The notes under the pieces: model-generated
What the model was told of the DNA's origin: nothing
The model's database searches: none
What the model saw: only the letters and a program-made list of their open reading frames with translations
Part shown: in pieces, positions 9,474 to 18,604 of the stretch
How positions within the stretch are numbered: the first letter of the stretch is position 1
How the letters are laid out: the number at the start of each line of letters is the position of its first letter
Source: Ensifer adhaerens
Lineage (GTDB): Bacteria > Pseudomonadota > Alphaproteobacteria > Rhizobiales > Rhizobiaceae
DNA: 64,000 nt
Reading direction: 5' to 3'
Assembly: GCF_002940685.1 (NCBI RefSeq)
Contig: NZ_PNFP01000005.1
Span: forward strand, 352,613-416,612
Made by a program: the position numbers and the translations under genes

Positions 9474-10235
9474 CTATTCGCCGCGGCCTCTGAAGCGCCG
9501 CTGATAGGCGGGGTCATAGAGCGAACTCTCGCGGAAATCGGCGGCTTCGAGCCCCGGGCCGACGAAGATCAGCGCCGTGCGCTCGATCGGCTCCTCCGCC
9601 ACCTTGGCGGCGATATCGCCAAGCGTTCCGCGCACCACCCGTTCGTCCGGCCAGGACGCCTTGACGACGATGGCAACTGGGCAATCAGCACCATAAATCG
9701 GCGTCAGTTCCTCGACCACCTGCGTGAGCGCATGGATCGCGAGATGGATCGCCAGCGTCGAGCCGGTCGCACCGAAGGCGGCGAGCGTCTCGGTGTTGGG
9801 CATCGGCGAGGCGCGTCCGGAAACGCGGGTCAGCACCAGGCTCTGGGCGACGGCCGGAATGGTGAGTTCACGCCCAAGCGCTGACGCGGCCGCCGCAAAG
9901 GACGGCACACCCGGCGTCATCGTATAGGTGATACCGTTCTTCTCCAGCCGGCGGATCTGTTCGGCCACCGCACTCCAGACCGAAAGGTCGCCGGAATGCA
10001 GCCGCGCCACGTCGAGCCCTTCGGCCTCCGCCTTCACATATTCCGCCTCGATCTCGTCGAGCGACATCGGTGCAGTGTCAATGATACGCGCGCCCGGCGG
10101 GCAGTATTGCAGCAGTTCCGGCGAAACGATCGAGCCGGCATAGAGGCAGACCGGGCAACGCCCGATCAGGTCGCGCCCGCGCACCGTGATCAGATCCGCA
10201 GCGCCAGGGCCCGCGCCGATGAAATGTACCGTCAT
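9474..10235 (-). CDS. cobM: Precorrin-4 C11-methyltransferase
   Basis: A 253-residue SAM-dependent tetrapyrrole methylase. The N-terminal [18 protein letters not shown] is the characteristic SAM-binding opening, and [15 protein letters not shown] with [19 protein letters not shown] matches the CobM/CbiF branch. It methylates C11 of precorrin-4 to give precorrin-5 in aerobic cobalamin synthesis. It is the last gene of the leftward cob transcript and starts 16 bases after the cobL stop. Confidence 0.95.
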   Translation of the reverse strand: MTVHFIGAGPGAADLITVRGRDLIGRCPVCLYAGSIVSPELLQYCPPGARIIDTAPMSLDEIEAEYVKAEAEGLDVARLHSGDLSVWSAVAEQIRRLEKNGITYTMTPGVPSFAAAASALGRELTIPAVAQSLVLTRVSGRASPMPNTETLAAFGATGSTLAIHLAIHALTQVVEELTPIYGADCPVAIVVKASWPDERVVRGTLGDIAAKVAEEPIERTALIFVGPGLEAADFRESSLYDPAYQRRFRGRGE

Positions 10236-10251
10236 AGGCTACTCCAAGAAT

Positions 10252-11493
10252 TTAGATCTTCGTCCAGGACCATTGCGTCACCGGCATGGCTGGCCGCCAG
10301 CCGGTCATTTCGCCGACCGGTCCGGCCCTGGCGATATCGATGCGGATCAGCGAGCCGCCGAGGCGCGCATGATGATCGAGCAACACCCTTTCCATGTCGG
10401 TCGTCACGGCATTGGCAACCAGACGCCCGCCGGGCCCGAGTGCTGCGATCGCCGCTTCCATCACGCCCCTTTCGCTGCCACCACCGCCGATGAAGATCGC
10501 ATCCGGCTGCGGCAGGCCGGCAAGGGCCGCCGGCGCTTCGCCTTCGACCACCGCCAGCCCGGGAACGCCGAACATTGTCGCGTTATGGCCGATGCGGGCG
10601 GCGCGCTCCGGCGACACTTCGATGGAGATCGCCTGCATGGTCGGGTCGGCCAGCATCCATTCGATGCCGATCGAGCCGGAACCGCCGCCGATATCCCAGA
10701 GCAGTTCGCCCTTGCGCGGCGCAAGCGCCGACAACGTCAGCGCGCGCACCTCGCGCTTGGTGATCTGCCCGTCGTGCTCGAACAGCGCGTCGTCGCGGCC
10801 GGCTGCCAGCGGCAGGATGCGCGCCCCCTCGTCTGCCGTCACTTCGATGGCGCAGACGTTGAGCGGATGCACAAGGCCGAGCATGAAGCGCGAGGCGATC
10901 TGCGTCGTCACCCGTTCGCCGGCGCCGCCAAGCGCCTCGAGAACCGTCAGCCGCGACTGACCGAAGCCGCTTGAAACCAAGAGCTCGGCAAGGTCCCTGG
11001 GGCCGGCGCCATCGGAGGTCAGCGTCAGCACCTTGGCGCCCGGATGAAGGTGCGGCCGGACGAGATCGAGCGGACGGCCGTGCACGGAAACAAGCGTTGC
11101 ATCCTGCAGCGCCCATCCGAGCCGCGAGGCGGCGAGGCTGATCGACGACGGCGCCGGCAGCGTGCGGATTTCGGCAGAGGCGATCCGGCGCGCCAGCGTC
11201 ACGCCGACGCCGAAGAAGAACGGGTCGCCCGAGGCAAGCACCACGACCGGCGTGCCGCGGCGCGCGACGATCTCGACGACCGAGCGCTCCAGGGGACTCT
11301 CCCAATTGTGCGCTTCGCCCGTGATCAGGGAGGCGGCAAGCTCCAGATGACGATGGCCGCCATAGACGACGGGCGCTTCGGCGATCAGCCGCTTGGCCTC
11401 GTCTCCGAGACCGGCTACACCATCCTCACCGATACCGATGACGGTCAGCCAGGGGGAGACGATGGCGGGTTCGCCGTTCGACACGTCAGCCAT
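10252..11493 (-). CDS. cobL: Precorrin-6Y C5,15-methyltransferase (decarboxylating)
   Basis: A 413-residue fusion of a CbiE-like tetrapyrrole methylase (about 1-210) and a CbiT-like decarboxylase/methylase with the SAM motif WDIGGGSGSIGIEW near residue 250. It methylates C5 and C15 of precorrin-6B and removes the ring C acetate carboxylate, yielding precorrin-8X. I chose ATG 11493 (MADVSNGEP). An upstream in-frame start at 11529 would run into cobK, which begins on the other strand at 11492, so the two start codons overlap within the tetranucleotide CATG. A separate promoter or readthrough from cobJ must serve this gene. Confidence 0.94.
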   Translation of the reverse strand: MADVSNGEPAIVSPWLTVIGIGEDGVAGLGDEAKRLIAEAPVVYGGHRHLELAASLITGEAHNWESPLERSVVEIVARRGTPVVVLASGDPFFFGVGVTLARRIASAEIRTLPAPSSISLAASRLGWALQDATLVSVHGRPLDLVRPHLHPGAKVLTLTSDGAGPRDLAELLVSSGFGQSRLTVLEALGGAGERVTTQIASRFMLGLVHPLNVCAIEVTADEGARILPLAAGRDDALFEHDGQITKREVRALTLSALAPRKGELLWDIGGGSGSIGIEWMLADPTMQAISIEVSPERAARIGHNATMFGVPGLAVVEGEAPAALAGLPQPDAIFIGGGGSERGVMEAAIAALGPGGRLVANAVTTDMERVLLDHHARLGGSLIRIDIARAGPVGEMTGWRPAMPVTQWSWTKI

Positions 11494-12247
11494 GGAAAAA
11501 CCTCGCATTCTGATCCTGGGTGGCACCACCGAGGCGCGCGAACTCGCGAGCCGGTTGGCCGAAGATGCCCGTTACGACACCGTTATCTCGCTTGCCGGCC
11601 GCACCGCCGACCCACGACCGCAGCCGGTCAGGACCCGCATCGGCGGTTTCGGCGGTGTCGATGGACTGGCGCATTACCTGCGTGAACAAAGGATTGCGCT
11701 GCTGGTCGATGCGACGCATCCCTTTGCCGCGCGCATTTCGCACAATGCCACCGAGGCGGCGCAACGAACACGAATTCCGCTGCTGGCGCTTCGCCGACCG
11801 GAATGGCTGCCCTTGCCCGGCGACCGCTGGACCCCCGTCGACAGTATTGTCGAAGCGGTGAACGCGCTTGGCGATCGCCGGCGCCGCGTGTTCCTCGCCA
11901 TCGGCCGGCAGGAGGCCTTCCACTTCGAGGTCGCGCCGCAGCACAGCTACGTCATCCGCAGCGTCGATCCGGTCACGCCGCCGCTCAAGCTGCCCGACCA
12001 GGAAGCGATTCTGGCGACCGGCCCCTTCAAGGAGGCGGACGAGGCCGCGCTGCTGACGAGCCGGAAGATCGACGTGATCATCGCCAAGAACAGCGGCGGC
12101 AGCGCCACCTACGGCAAGATCGCCGCCGCGCGTCGGCTTGGCATCGAGGTGATCATGGTCGAGCGGCGCAAGCCCGCTGATGTGCCGACGGTGGGCACTT
12201 GCGACGAGGCGCTCGACCGCATCGCTCACTGGCTCGCTCCCGCATAG
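11492..12247 (+). CDS. cobK: Precorrin-6A reductase
   Basis: A 251-residue protein beginning MEKPRILILGGTTEARELAS, the usual NADPH-dependent CobK/CbiJ opening. Other family motifs are FAARISHNATEA (about 76-87), RVFLAIGRQE, and KNSGGSATYGKIAAARRLGI (about 198-217). It reduces precorrin-6A to precorrin-6B. It is the only cob gene here on the plus strand. Its ATG overlaps the cobL ATG head to head, and its last 22 bases overlap the cobJ 3' end tail to tail, so it is wedged antisense inside the operon. Longer in-frame starts (from 11393) would lie inside cobL and lack family similarity. Confidence 0.94.
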   Translation: MEKPRILILGGTTEARELASRLAEDARYDTVISLAGRTADPRPQPVRTRIGGFGGVDGLAHYLREQRIALLVDATHPFAARISHNATEAAQRTRIPLLALRRPEWLPLPGDRWTPVDSIVEAVNALGDRRRRVFLAIGRQEAFHFEVAPQHSYVIRSVDPVTPPLKLPDQEAILATGPFKEADEAALLTSRKIDVIIAKNSGGSATYGKIAAARRLGIEVIMVERRKPADVPTVGTCDEALDRIAHWLAPA

Positions 12248-12990
12248 AAGCGTGGCGTGTAGACGAGATCGGGCTGCCCGTCGCGCTCGACGATGCGTGT
12301 TTCCGCCGAGCCGATGATGACGCAGGTCGCCATGTCGGCGCGGTTGGCATCGGCTTCGCCGAGCGGCATCACCGTCATACGCTCGTCCGGCCGTCCGGCA
12401 GCGCGGCCGAAGATGACCGGAACAGTTGCCGGCAACACGCCGCGCAGGATCTCGAAGGCCTCGCCGAGCTGCCAGGGCCGCGCCTTGCTGATCGGATTGT
12501 AGAGCGCAATCACCAGCCCCGCTTCCGCTGCCAGCCGCAGACGTCTTGTGATGACCTCCCAGGGCTTCAGGTTGTCGGAGAGCGAGATCGCGCAGAAATC
12601 ATGGCCGAGTGGCGCGCCGATGCGGGCTGCGACGGCGAGCATCGCCGTCACGCCCGGCGTGATCACCAGTTCGACCGACTTCCATTCCGAAGGTCCCTTG
12701 TCGATCGCTTCGCAGACGGCGGCCGCCATGGCAAAGACGCCGGGATCGCCGCCCGAGACCATGCAGACCTTCACGCCGGCTGCCGCCCGCGTCAGCGCGA
12801 CCTGCGCCCGGTCGAGCTCCTCGCGGTTGTCGGAGGCAACGCGCACCTGATCAGGACGCAGGTTCAGCCGGTCGAGATAGGGAAAATAGCCGTAGAACTC
12901 TTCAGCCGCCTGAACGGCTTCGGCCGTTTCCGGCGTCATCTGCTTGGCGCTGCCGGGACCTGTGCCGACGACATAGAGCGTGCCGGTCAT
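12226..12990 (-). CDS. cobJ: Precorrin-3B C17-methyltransferase
   Basis: A 254-residue tetrapyrrole methylase starting MTGTLYVVGTGPGSAKQMTP. The motif MVSGGDPGVFAMAAAVCEA (about 98-116) and ALYNPISKARPW (about 168-179) are typical of CobJ/CbiH. It methylates C17 and contracts the ring to give precorrin-4. The ATG overlaps the cobI stop by four bases. Its 3' end runs 22 bases into the convergent cobK gene. Confidence 0.95.
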   Translation of the reverse strand: MTGTLYVVGTGPGSAKQMTPETAEAVQAAEEFYGYFPYLDRLNLRPDQVRVASDNREELDRAQVALTRAAAGVKVCMVSGGDPGVFAMAAAVCEAIDKGPSEWKSVELVITPGVTAMLAVAARIGAPLGHDFCAISLSDNLKPWEVITRRLRLAAEAGLVIALYNPISKARPWQLGEAFEILRGVLPATVPVIFGRAAGRPDERMTVMPLGEADANRADMATCVIIGSAETRIVERDGQPDLVYTPRFYAGASQ

Positions 12991-13724
12991 GGCCTGTCCT
13001 TCCAGCCGGGCACGAGCACCAGCGAGAAATAGGGCGCGTCATCGTCGGCCTTTTCGGCAAGCGCCGTCATTGCCGCATTCTTCATCGTGCCGCGCTCGAC
13101 ATAAACCGCCTGTTCGAGACGGCCGGAAGCGGCAAGCGCCCGGCGGATCTTCGGCAGGTTGCGGCCGACCTTCATGATGACGGCCGCCTCTGTATCCTTC
13201 AGCCGGCGCCCAAGCTCGGCCTCGGCCATGGTACCCGGAAGCACGGAGAGCACGTCGTCGCCCTGCACCAGCGGCAGGCCGGCAAGCGACCAGCAGCCGG
13301 ACATCGCGGTAATGCCCGGAATCACTTCGACCGGGAAGCGGTTGGCGAGCCGCACATGCAGGTGCATGTAGGAGCCGTAAAACAGCGGATCGCCTTCGCT
13401 GAGCACGGCCACCGTGCGGCCGGCGAGCAGATGCGCCGCCACGGCTTCCGCGGACGCATTGTAGAAATCGGTGATCTGGCTCTTGTAGGCGCCGTCGTCC
13501 TTGTCGATCTCGGTCGTCACCGGATAGTAGAGCGGCAGTTCGACAAGCCCGGGATTCAGCAGGCCCTCGACCACGGCACGGCCATTGCCGCTGCGCCCGG
13601 CCTTGGCGAAATAGGCAAGCACATCGGCTTGCCCGAGCGCTTTGACCGCCTTGACCGTCAGGAGCTCCGGATCGCCGGGGCCGGTTCCAACGCCGATCAG
13701 GCGTCCAACGCCGCCGCCGCTCAC
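12987..13724 (-). CDS. cobI: Precorrin-2 C20-methyltransferase
   Basis: A 245-residue tetrapyrrole methylase with the SAM-binding opening GVGTGPGDPELLTVKAVKAL, the VLSEGDPLFYGSYMHLHVRL core (about 109-128) and PGITAMSGCWSLAGLPL (about 138-154). It adds the C20 methyl group to precorrin-2 to give precorrin-3A, the substrate of CobG. It overlaps cobJ and cobH by four bases each (ATGA), which indicates coupled translation. Confidence 0.95.
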   Translation of the reverse strand: MSGGGVGRLIGVGTGPGDPELLTVKAVKALGQADVLAYFAKAGRSGNGRAVVEGLLNPGLVELPLYYPVTTEIDKDDGAYKSQITDFYNASAEAVAAHLLAGRTVAVLSEGDPLFYGSYMHLHVRLANRFPVEVIPGITAMSGCWSLAGLPLVQGDDVLSVLPGTMAEAELGRRLKDTEAAVIMKVGRNLPKIRRALAASGRLEQAVYVERGTMKNAAMTALAEKADDDAPYFSLVLVPGWKDRP

Positions 13725-14353
13725 AGGCCCGGCCTCGCGAGCGAATTGAGAGCCGCCGCCGTCATAGCGCTGCCGCCGAGGCGGCCGCGCACGATGGCGA
13801 AGGGAACGCCGTAGGAATTTTCCGCGAGCGCATCCTTCGATTCCGCCGCGCCGACGAAACCGACGGGCATGCCAAGGATCGCCGCCGGCTTCGGCGCGCC
13901 GTCACGCAGCATTTCAAGCAGGAAGAACAAAGCGGTCGGCGCGTTGCCGATGGCGACGACCGACCCGGCCAGGCGCTCGCTCCAGAGCTTGAGTGCTGCG
14001 GCAGAGCGGGTATTGCCGATCTCGGCGGCAAGTGCGGGCGTGCGCGGATCGCGCAACGTGCAGATCACCTCGTTGCCGGCCGGCAGCCGGGCGCGGGTAA
14101 CGCCGTGCGCGACCATCTCGGCGTCGCAGAGGATGGGCGCACCGGCCTTCAACGCCGCGCGGGCCGAGCTCACGAAATCGGGAGAAAAGACGAACTGCCT
14201 TGTCGCTTCGACGGAACCGCAGGCATGCACCATGCGCACCGCAAGATCCGCTTCCTCCTCGGAGAAGCCCGAAAGATCGGCCTCGGCGCGGATGATGGCG
14301 AAGGAACGCTCGTAGATGGCGTTGCCATCGCGAATGTAATCATACTCAGGCAT
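13721..14353 (-). CDS. cobH: Precorrin-8X methylmutase
   Basis: A 210-residue CobH/CbiC protein. Family motifs include YDYIRDGNAIYERSFAIIR at the N-terminus, MVHACGSVEATRQFVFSP (about 46-63, with the catalytic-region histidine) and GMPVGFVGAAESKDAL near 165. It moves the C11 methyl group to C12, forming hydrogenobyrinic acid. It begins two bases after the cobG stop and overlaps cobI by four bases. Confidence 0.95.
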   Translation of the reverse strand: MPEYDYIRDGNAIYERSFAIIRAEADLSGFSEEEADLAVRMVHACGSVEATRQFVFSPDFVSSARAALKAGAPILCDAEMVAHGVTRARLPAGNEVICTLRDPRTPALAAEIGNTRSAAALKLWSERLAGSVVAIGNAPTALFFLLEMLRDGAPKPAAILGMPVGFVGAAESKDALAENSYGVPFAIVRGRLGGSAMTAAALNSLARPGL

Positions 14354-14355
14354 GT

Positions 14356-15735
14356 CTATCCCTGTTCGAACGCTGCCGAGACGCGCGCAGCTCCGAGCCG
14401 TGTAAGACAGGACTGCGCCGATTCGCCAGCGTCTTTGTTTTGCCGCACCAGCCGGCCGAGCCGGGTTAGTGCGGATCCTATTCCATTCTCATCGGTGTAG
14501 GCGCTTGGCAAGCCATTGGCAGCCCCATTTACGACAAGCCCGTATCCTGATGGCGCACCGACGAGCGTCAGTTCCGACGGCCTCGGCCGGGCGCAGCCCT
14601 TGGCACAGCCCGAGAGATGCACGGCAAGCGATCCGTCGAGCAGTTCGGGGGCCGTCTCGATGAGGCGCTGCGCCATGCCCTTGGTTTCCATCCACGCCGA
14701 GGCGCAGCCCTTGCTGCCGGCGCAGGTGGCGATCGCGTTGCGCGGATCTTCTTCGGCGATGCGAAAGCCGTGTGTTGCCGCCAGGCTCTGCGCCATAGTC
14801 GCCGTCTCGTGGCGAAGGCCGAGCGCGAAGAAGGCATGCCCGGGCGCAAGGCGGATCGCATGGGCGCCGAGCTCCTGGATTTGATAGAGGAAAACCGCCA
14901 GCACGGAAGCCTCCACCTGAGCAAATGCCAGGCCGAGGCCAAGGACGGTGCCGGCTTCACCCAGATCGTGAATGCCGGGTATGGCCGCTGAAGTCGGAAC
15001 GGCCGGGCGTTCGACGCTTGCGTCGCAGCGACAGAGGGCGCGAAGTTCCGCAGCATCCAGATCGCGCCCGCGCGCCGCCGTACCGAGGCCCGCCAGTTTT
15101 TCGAGAATGGTGACCAAGGCCGGGACGACCGTGTCGCCGGCAAACGCCCCGACGATCGATGCCTTCGCTGCCGTGCCGCCAAGCGACAGCACCCAGGCCG
15201 CACCCTCGACAGTCGAAACAGCCTGCAGGCGAATGTCGGCAACGACGGCGCCGAGACCGAAGCGGCCGCCACCGTCGATGACGACGGAAAGCTTGGGAGC
15301 GAGCGTCAATGGCAGGTGACGCGCGCGCAAGGCTTCACGAAGCTCAGCGGCGATCGGCCGGGGATCGGCAATCTCGTCAGGGTCGATGCCGGCCAAGGGC
15401 GGCACCTCGATCGCAAGGCCCTCGGCAATGGTGATTTCCGCCTCGCCGATCGCCTGCGCCAGCGCCGGCACCGTCGCCGCGGTCAGCCCACGCAGCTGGA
15501 GATTGCCGCGCGCGGTGATCTCGACGATGCCGTTGCCGAAGGTTTCGGCGGCGGCGGCAAGCGCAGCGACCTTGGGAATGGTCAGGCTGTCATCGTCTGG
15601 CCGGAGCCTGACGAGCAGGCCGTCGCCGGTCTGCATCGGTGCCGCCAGCGACGGGCAGGCGCCGCGCCGCATGGAAGCAGCGGCACCGGTTTCTCCGGTC
15701 GATGGAAGGGCGCAGGTGCTCATCAAATCCGTCAT
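14356..15735 (-). CDS. cobG: Precorrin-3B synthase (iron-sulfur monooxygenase)
   Basis: A 459-residue protein of the nitrite/sulfite reductase family. The cysteine pairs of the [4Fe-4S] site are visible in CAGSKGCASAW (about 342-352) and SGCAKGCARPRPSE (about 380-393). It uses O2 to hydroxylate C20 and form a lactone on precorrin-3A, so this cluster encodes the oxygen-dependent cobalamin route rather than the CbiG-type anaerobic one. ATG 15735 is preceded by GGGAGGAG, and M5 is a less likely alternative. A 98-base gap separates it from cobF, the widest in the operon. Confidence 0.94.
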   Translation of the reverse strand: MTDLMSTCALPSTGETGAAASMRRGACPSLAAPMQTGDGLLVRLRPDDDSLTIPKVAALAAAAETFGNGIVEITARGNLQLRGLTAATVPALAQAIGEAEITIAEGLAIEVPPLAGIDPDEIADPRPIAAELREALRARHLPLTLAPKLSVVIDGGGRFGLGAVVADIRLQAVSTVEGAAWVLSLGGTAAKASIVGAFAGDTVVPALVTILEKLAGLGTAARGRDLDAAELRALCRCDASVERPAVPTSAAIPGIHDLGEAGTVLGLGLAFAQVEASVLAVFLYQIQELGAHAIRLAPGHAFFALGLRHETATMAQSLAATHGFRIAEEDPRNAIATCAGSKGCASAWMETKGMAQRLIETAPELLDGSLAVHLSGCAKGCARPRPSELTLVGAPSGYGLVVNGAANGLPSAYTDENGIGSALTRLGRLVRQNKDAGESAQSCLTRLGAARVSAAFEQG

Positions 15736-15833
15736 CGCTTGAGGTTCTCCTCCCTGAAGAAGCCTCTTAAGACGCTATAACACAGCCCCAAACCTTGAGT
15801 GAGATCAAACACGACGCCGATCGGTCCGCGCCG

Positions 15834-16604
15834 TCACTCGTCGAAGTCGGCACCCTTGCGCAGCAGATAGATGTCCATGATCCACCCCATCTTCGCGCGC
15901 GCCGCCGCCCGCGTTTCGAGGATACGGTCCTTCACCTCGGCAAGACGGCCGGAAATGACGATCTCGTCCGGCGTGCCGAGATAGGCGCCCCAATAGATCT
16001 CCGCCTCCGGATCCTCGACCCGCTGAAACGCCTGTTCGCCATCGAGCATGACGACCGAGGTCTGGCTCTTCTCTGGAAAGCTTTCGTGCAGCCGGCGGCC
16101 GGTGGTGATCTCCACCGGCTTGCCGACGAGGTTCAGCGGGATGCGGTGGCTGGCGCAAAGCGCCTGTAGACTGGTGATCCCGGGAATGACGTCGTAGTCG
16201 AAGGCGACCTCACCGCGTGCCTTGACCCGCTCGACGATGCGAATGGTGCTGTCATAGAGCATCGGGTCGCCCCAGACGAGAAACGCGCCAATTCCCTCTT
16301 CGCCCAATTCCTTAGACAAAAGTCCTTCGTAGATCGCGGCGATCTGGGCGTGCCAGTCATCGACGCTGCCGTCATAGCTGACGCCTTCGGTACGACGCAC
16401 CGGTACCGCGAACTCGACGGTGCGGCTGTCCTTGCGCGTGACATAGCGGGCGCAGATGTCGCGGCGCACTTCGGCAAGCTCGGTCTTCTTCGCACCCTTA
16501 GTCGGGATGAACAGCACATCGGCCCGGTTCAGCGCATTGATCGCCTGCACCGTCATATGTTCCGGATTGCCCGAGCCGATGCCGATGATCAGAATTTTGC
16601 GCAT
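15834..16604 (-). CDS. cobF: Precorrin-6A synthase (deacetylating)
   Basis: A 256-residue tetrapyrrole methylase starting MRKILIIGIGSGNPEHMTVQ, with LVWGDPMLYDSTIRIVERV (about 108-126) and PGITSLQALCASHRIPLNLV (about 140-159). It methylates C1 and expels the C20-derived acetate from precorrin-5, giving precorrin-6A; CobF is restricted to the aerobic pathway. The sequence is, from memory, very close to the 'P. denitrificans' CobF. It is the first gene of the leftward cob cluster. The 102 bases between it and ung show no cobalamin riboswitch core. Confidence 0.94.
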   Translation of the reverse strand: MRKILIIGIGSGNPEHMTVQAINALNRADVLFIPTKGAKKTELAEVRRDICARYVTRKDSRTVEFAVPVRRTEGVSYDGSVDDWHAQIAAIYEGLLSKELGEEGIGAFLVWGDPMLYDSTIRIVERVKARGEVAFDYDVIPGITSLQALCASHRIPLNLVGKPVEITTGRRLHESFPEKSQTSVVMLDGEQAFQRVEDPEAEIYWGAYLGTPDEIVISGRLAEVKDRILETRAAARAKMGWIMDIYLLRKGADFDE

Positions 16605-16706
16605 GCCCTCGCCTCCGCCTGTCTATTCCGGCGTCTTAGGCGCATCGCTATCGAGGGCGCAAGCTCCTCGCGCGACAGCAAGACCGCCAGCAGCGTCAAT
16701 GCAGCC

Positions 16707-17411
16707 CTAGTTCACCTCGGCAGCGGGATTTTCCGGTAGCCGCCAGTCGATCGGATCGAAGCCCTTGCTTTCGAGAAAGGCATTGGCCTGGGAAAAATGC
16801 CGGCAGCCGAGAAAGCCGGAATGGGCCGAGAGCGGCGACGGATGCGGAGCCCTCAGGACCAGATGGCGTGAGCGGTCGACGAACGCCGCCTTCTTCTGCG
16901 CATAGGAGCCCCAGAGCATGAAGACGACAGGATGCTCGGCCTCGTTGACCGCACGGATGATCGCATCCGTGAATTTTTCCCAACCGCGGCCTTGGTGTGA
17001 CGCCGCGTTGCCGCGCTCTACCGTCAACACGCTGTTCAAAAGCAGCACGCCCTGCTTCGCCCAGCTTTCGAGAAAGCCGTGGCGCGCCGGAGGAATGCCG
17101 AGATCGGTATTCAGTTCCTTGTAGATGTTGACCAGCGACGGCGGCGTCCGGACACCGGGGCGAACACTGAAGCAGAGCCCGTGCGCCTGGCCGTCCCCGT
17201 GATAGGGATCCTGGCCGAGGATGACCACGCGCACCTTGTCGAGCGGCGTCAGGTCGAGCGCGCGAAAATACTCGGGCCCGCGAGGGAAAATCTGCCGTCC
17301 CTCGTTCTTCTGGGCCACGAGGAACTGCTTGAGGTCAGCCATGTAGGCGCTGGCGAACTCTGGCGCCAACACTTCCTTCCAGCTTTCTTCAAGCTTCACT
17401 GCCGTTTCCAT
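16707..17411 (-). CDS. ung: Uracil-DNA glycosylase
   Basis: A 234-residue family 1 uracil-DNA glycosylase. The water-activating motif [14 protein letters not shown] lies at about residues 65-78, [13 protein letters not shown] at about 122-134, and the C-terminal DNA-intercalation loop [16 protein letters not shown] at about 188-203. It removes uracil from DNA in base-excision repair. ATG 17411 gives the usual family length. It lies upstream of and parallel to cobF, but its role is unrelated to cobalamin. Confidence 0.96.
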   Translation of the reverse strand: METAVKLEESWKEVLAPEFASAYMADLKQFLVAQKNEGRQIFPRGPEYFRALDLTPLDKVRVVILGQDPYHGDGQAHGLCFSVRPGVRTPPSLVNIYKELNTDLGIPPARHGFLESWAKQGVLLLNSVLTVERGNAASHQGRGWEKFTDAIIRAVNEAEHPVVFMLWGSYAQKKAAFVDRSRHLVLRAPHPSPLSAHSGFLGCRHFSQANAFLESKGFDPIDWRLPENPAAEVN

Positions 17412-17563
17412 TGCACGTCCGCTCCATGTCAGGGGATCGAGGCCGCAATTTAGGCCGCCCGGACATCATCGCAAGCCCAATCGCGCCCGCCGCAGGAATG
17501 CTGCACCGGTTTTGCCGGGCGGTCGCAACCATAGGGGTAATACGCTAGCCCTTTTGAGGAGCA

Positions 17564-17627
17564 TTGTATTTCAACAGATACAACGGTAATCAGGAGGCGA
17601 TATCGTTGTATCCTAAGAGATATCACG
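17564..17627 (+). promoter_or_regulatory. Two ModE-like inverted repeats upstream of modA
   Basis: A perfect repeat TTGTAT-N8-ATACAA spans 17564-17583, and an imperfect one, CGTTGTATC-N6-GATATCACG (seven of nine positions paired), spans 17604-17627, 19 bases before the modA ATG. Known ModE operators have the form CGTTATAT-N8-ATATAACG, so both resemble ModE boxes. A ModE-type gene lies downstream at 20477-20884. Binding is inferred, not shown. Confidence 0.5.
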
Positions 17628-17646
17628 CATCGTTGGAGGGAAATCG

Positions 17647-18438
17647 ATGATCAAGAGAAGAGACTGGCTGAAGGGCCTGGTGCTGACGCTCGGCCTCGCC
17701 TGGGCCGGCGCAAACGTCCTGCCGGCATCCGCGCAGGCCGAAGAGAAGGTGACGGTGTTTGCGGCCGCAAGCCTGAAGAACGCGCTCGATGCGATCAATG
17801 CCGAGTGGCAGAAGGAAAGCGGCAAGGAAACGACCGTTTCCTACGCGGCAAGTTCGGCGCTCGCCAAGCAGGTGGAACAGGGCGCGCCCGCCGATGTCTT
17901 CATCTCTGCCGATCTCGCCTGGATGGACTATCTCGCCGAAAAGAAGCTGATCAAGGACGACACCCGCGCAAACCTGCTCGGCAACCGCATCGTGCTCGTT
18001 TCCGGCAAGCAGGATGCGGCACCGGTCGAGATCAAGGAGGGTTTTGACCTTGCCGGCATTCTCGGTGACGGTCGCCTGGCCATGGGTGCGGTCGATTCCG
18101 TTCCGGCCGGCAAGTACGGCAAGGCCGCGCTCGAAAAGCTCGGCGCGTGGAAGGCCGTGGAACCGAAGGTCGCCGGCGCTGAAAGCGTGCGCGCCGCCCT
18201 CCTGCTCGTTTCGCGCGGCGAAGCGCCCTACGGCATCGTCTACCAGACCGACGCCGCCGCCGACCCGGGCGTGAAGGTCGTCGGTACCTTCCCGGAAAAA
18301 AGCCATCCGCCGATCATCTATCCGATCGCGATCACGGCCGAGAGCAAGAGCCCGAATGCCGCCGCCTATATCGACTTCGTCAAGTCGGCGAAGGCTGCAG
18401 AACTCTTTGAAAAGCAGGGCTTTACGGTTCTGAAGTAG
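17647..18438 (+). CDS. modA: Molybdate ABC transporter substrate-binding protein
   Basis: A 263-residue periplasmic protein. A signal peptide (about 1-31, ending ASAQA) carries a twin-arginine-like KRRDWLKG start, so Sec or Tat export are both possible. The mature part opens VTVFAAASLKNALDAINAEW, the ModA pattern with the oxyanion-binding serine, and has YAASSALAKQVEQGAPADVF next. VPAGKYGKAALEKLGAW (about 155-171) is also conserved. It captures molybdate or tungstate for ModBC. A GGAGGG ribosome-binding site sits six bases before ATG 17647. A strong hairpin follows the gene and may make modA mRNA more abundant than modBC. Confidence 0.95.
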   Translation: MIKRRDWLKGLVLTLGLAWAGANVLPASAQAEEKVTVFAAASLKNALDAINAEWQKESGKETTVSYAASSALAKQVEQGAPADVFISADLAWMDYLAEKKLIKDDTRANLLGNRIVLVSGKQDAAPVEIKEGFDLAGILGDGRLAMGAVDSVPAGKYGKAALEKLGAWKAVEPKVAGAESVRAALLLVSRGEAPYGIVYQTDAAADPGVKVVGTFPEKSHPPIIYPIAITAESKSPNAAAYIDFVKSAKAAELFEKQGFTVLK

Positions 18439-18500
18439 CCGGTCTCGAAAGACGTTGGATCTCGGCTGTCCAGAGGCAGGCGAAGCATCTATCGTCATCA

Positions 18501-18540
18501 TTGCGTCGCCCGCGCCCAAACGCGGGCGACGCGATTATTT
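18501..18540 (+). terminator. Terminator/attenuator-like hairpin between modA and modB
   Basis: GCGTCGCCCGCG (18503-18514) pairs perfectly with CGCGGGCGACGC (18521-18532) around a six-base loop; an adjacent G-T and A-T pair extend the stem to 14. GATTATTTG follows, a short T-rich tail on the plus strand. It lies inside the mod operon, so partial termination after modA is the natural reading. Confidence 0.65.
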
Positions 18541-18604
18541 GTCAGAGGCAGCGATGGGCGGGCAACCCTATCCCAAAAGGCCTCGTATCGGGGAGCGATA
18601 TCCG

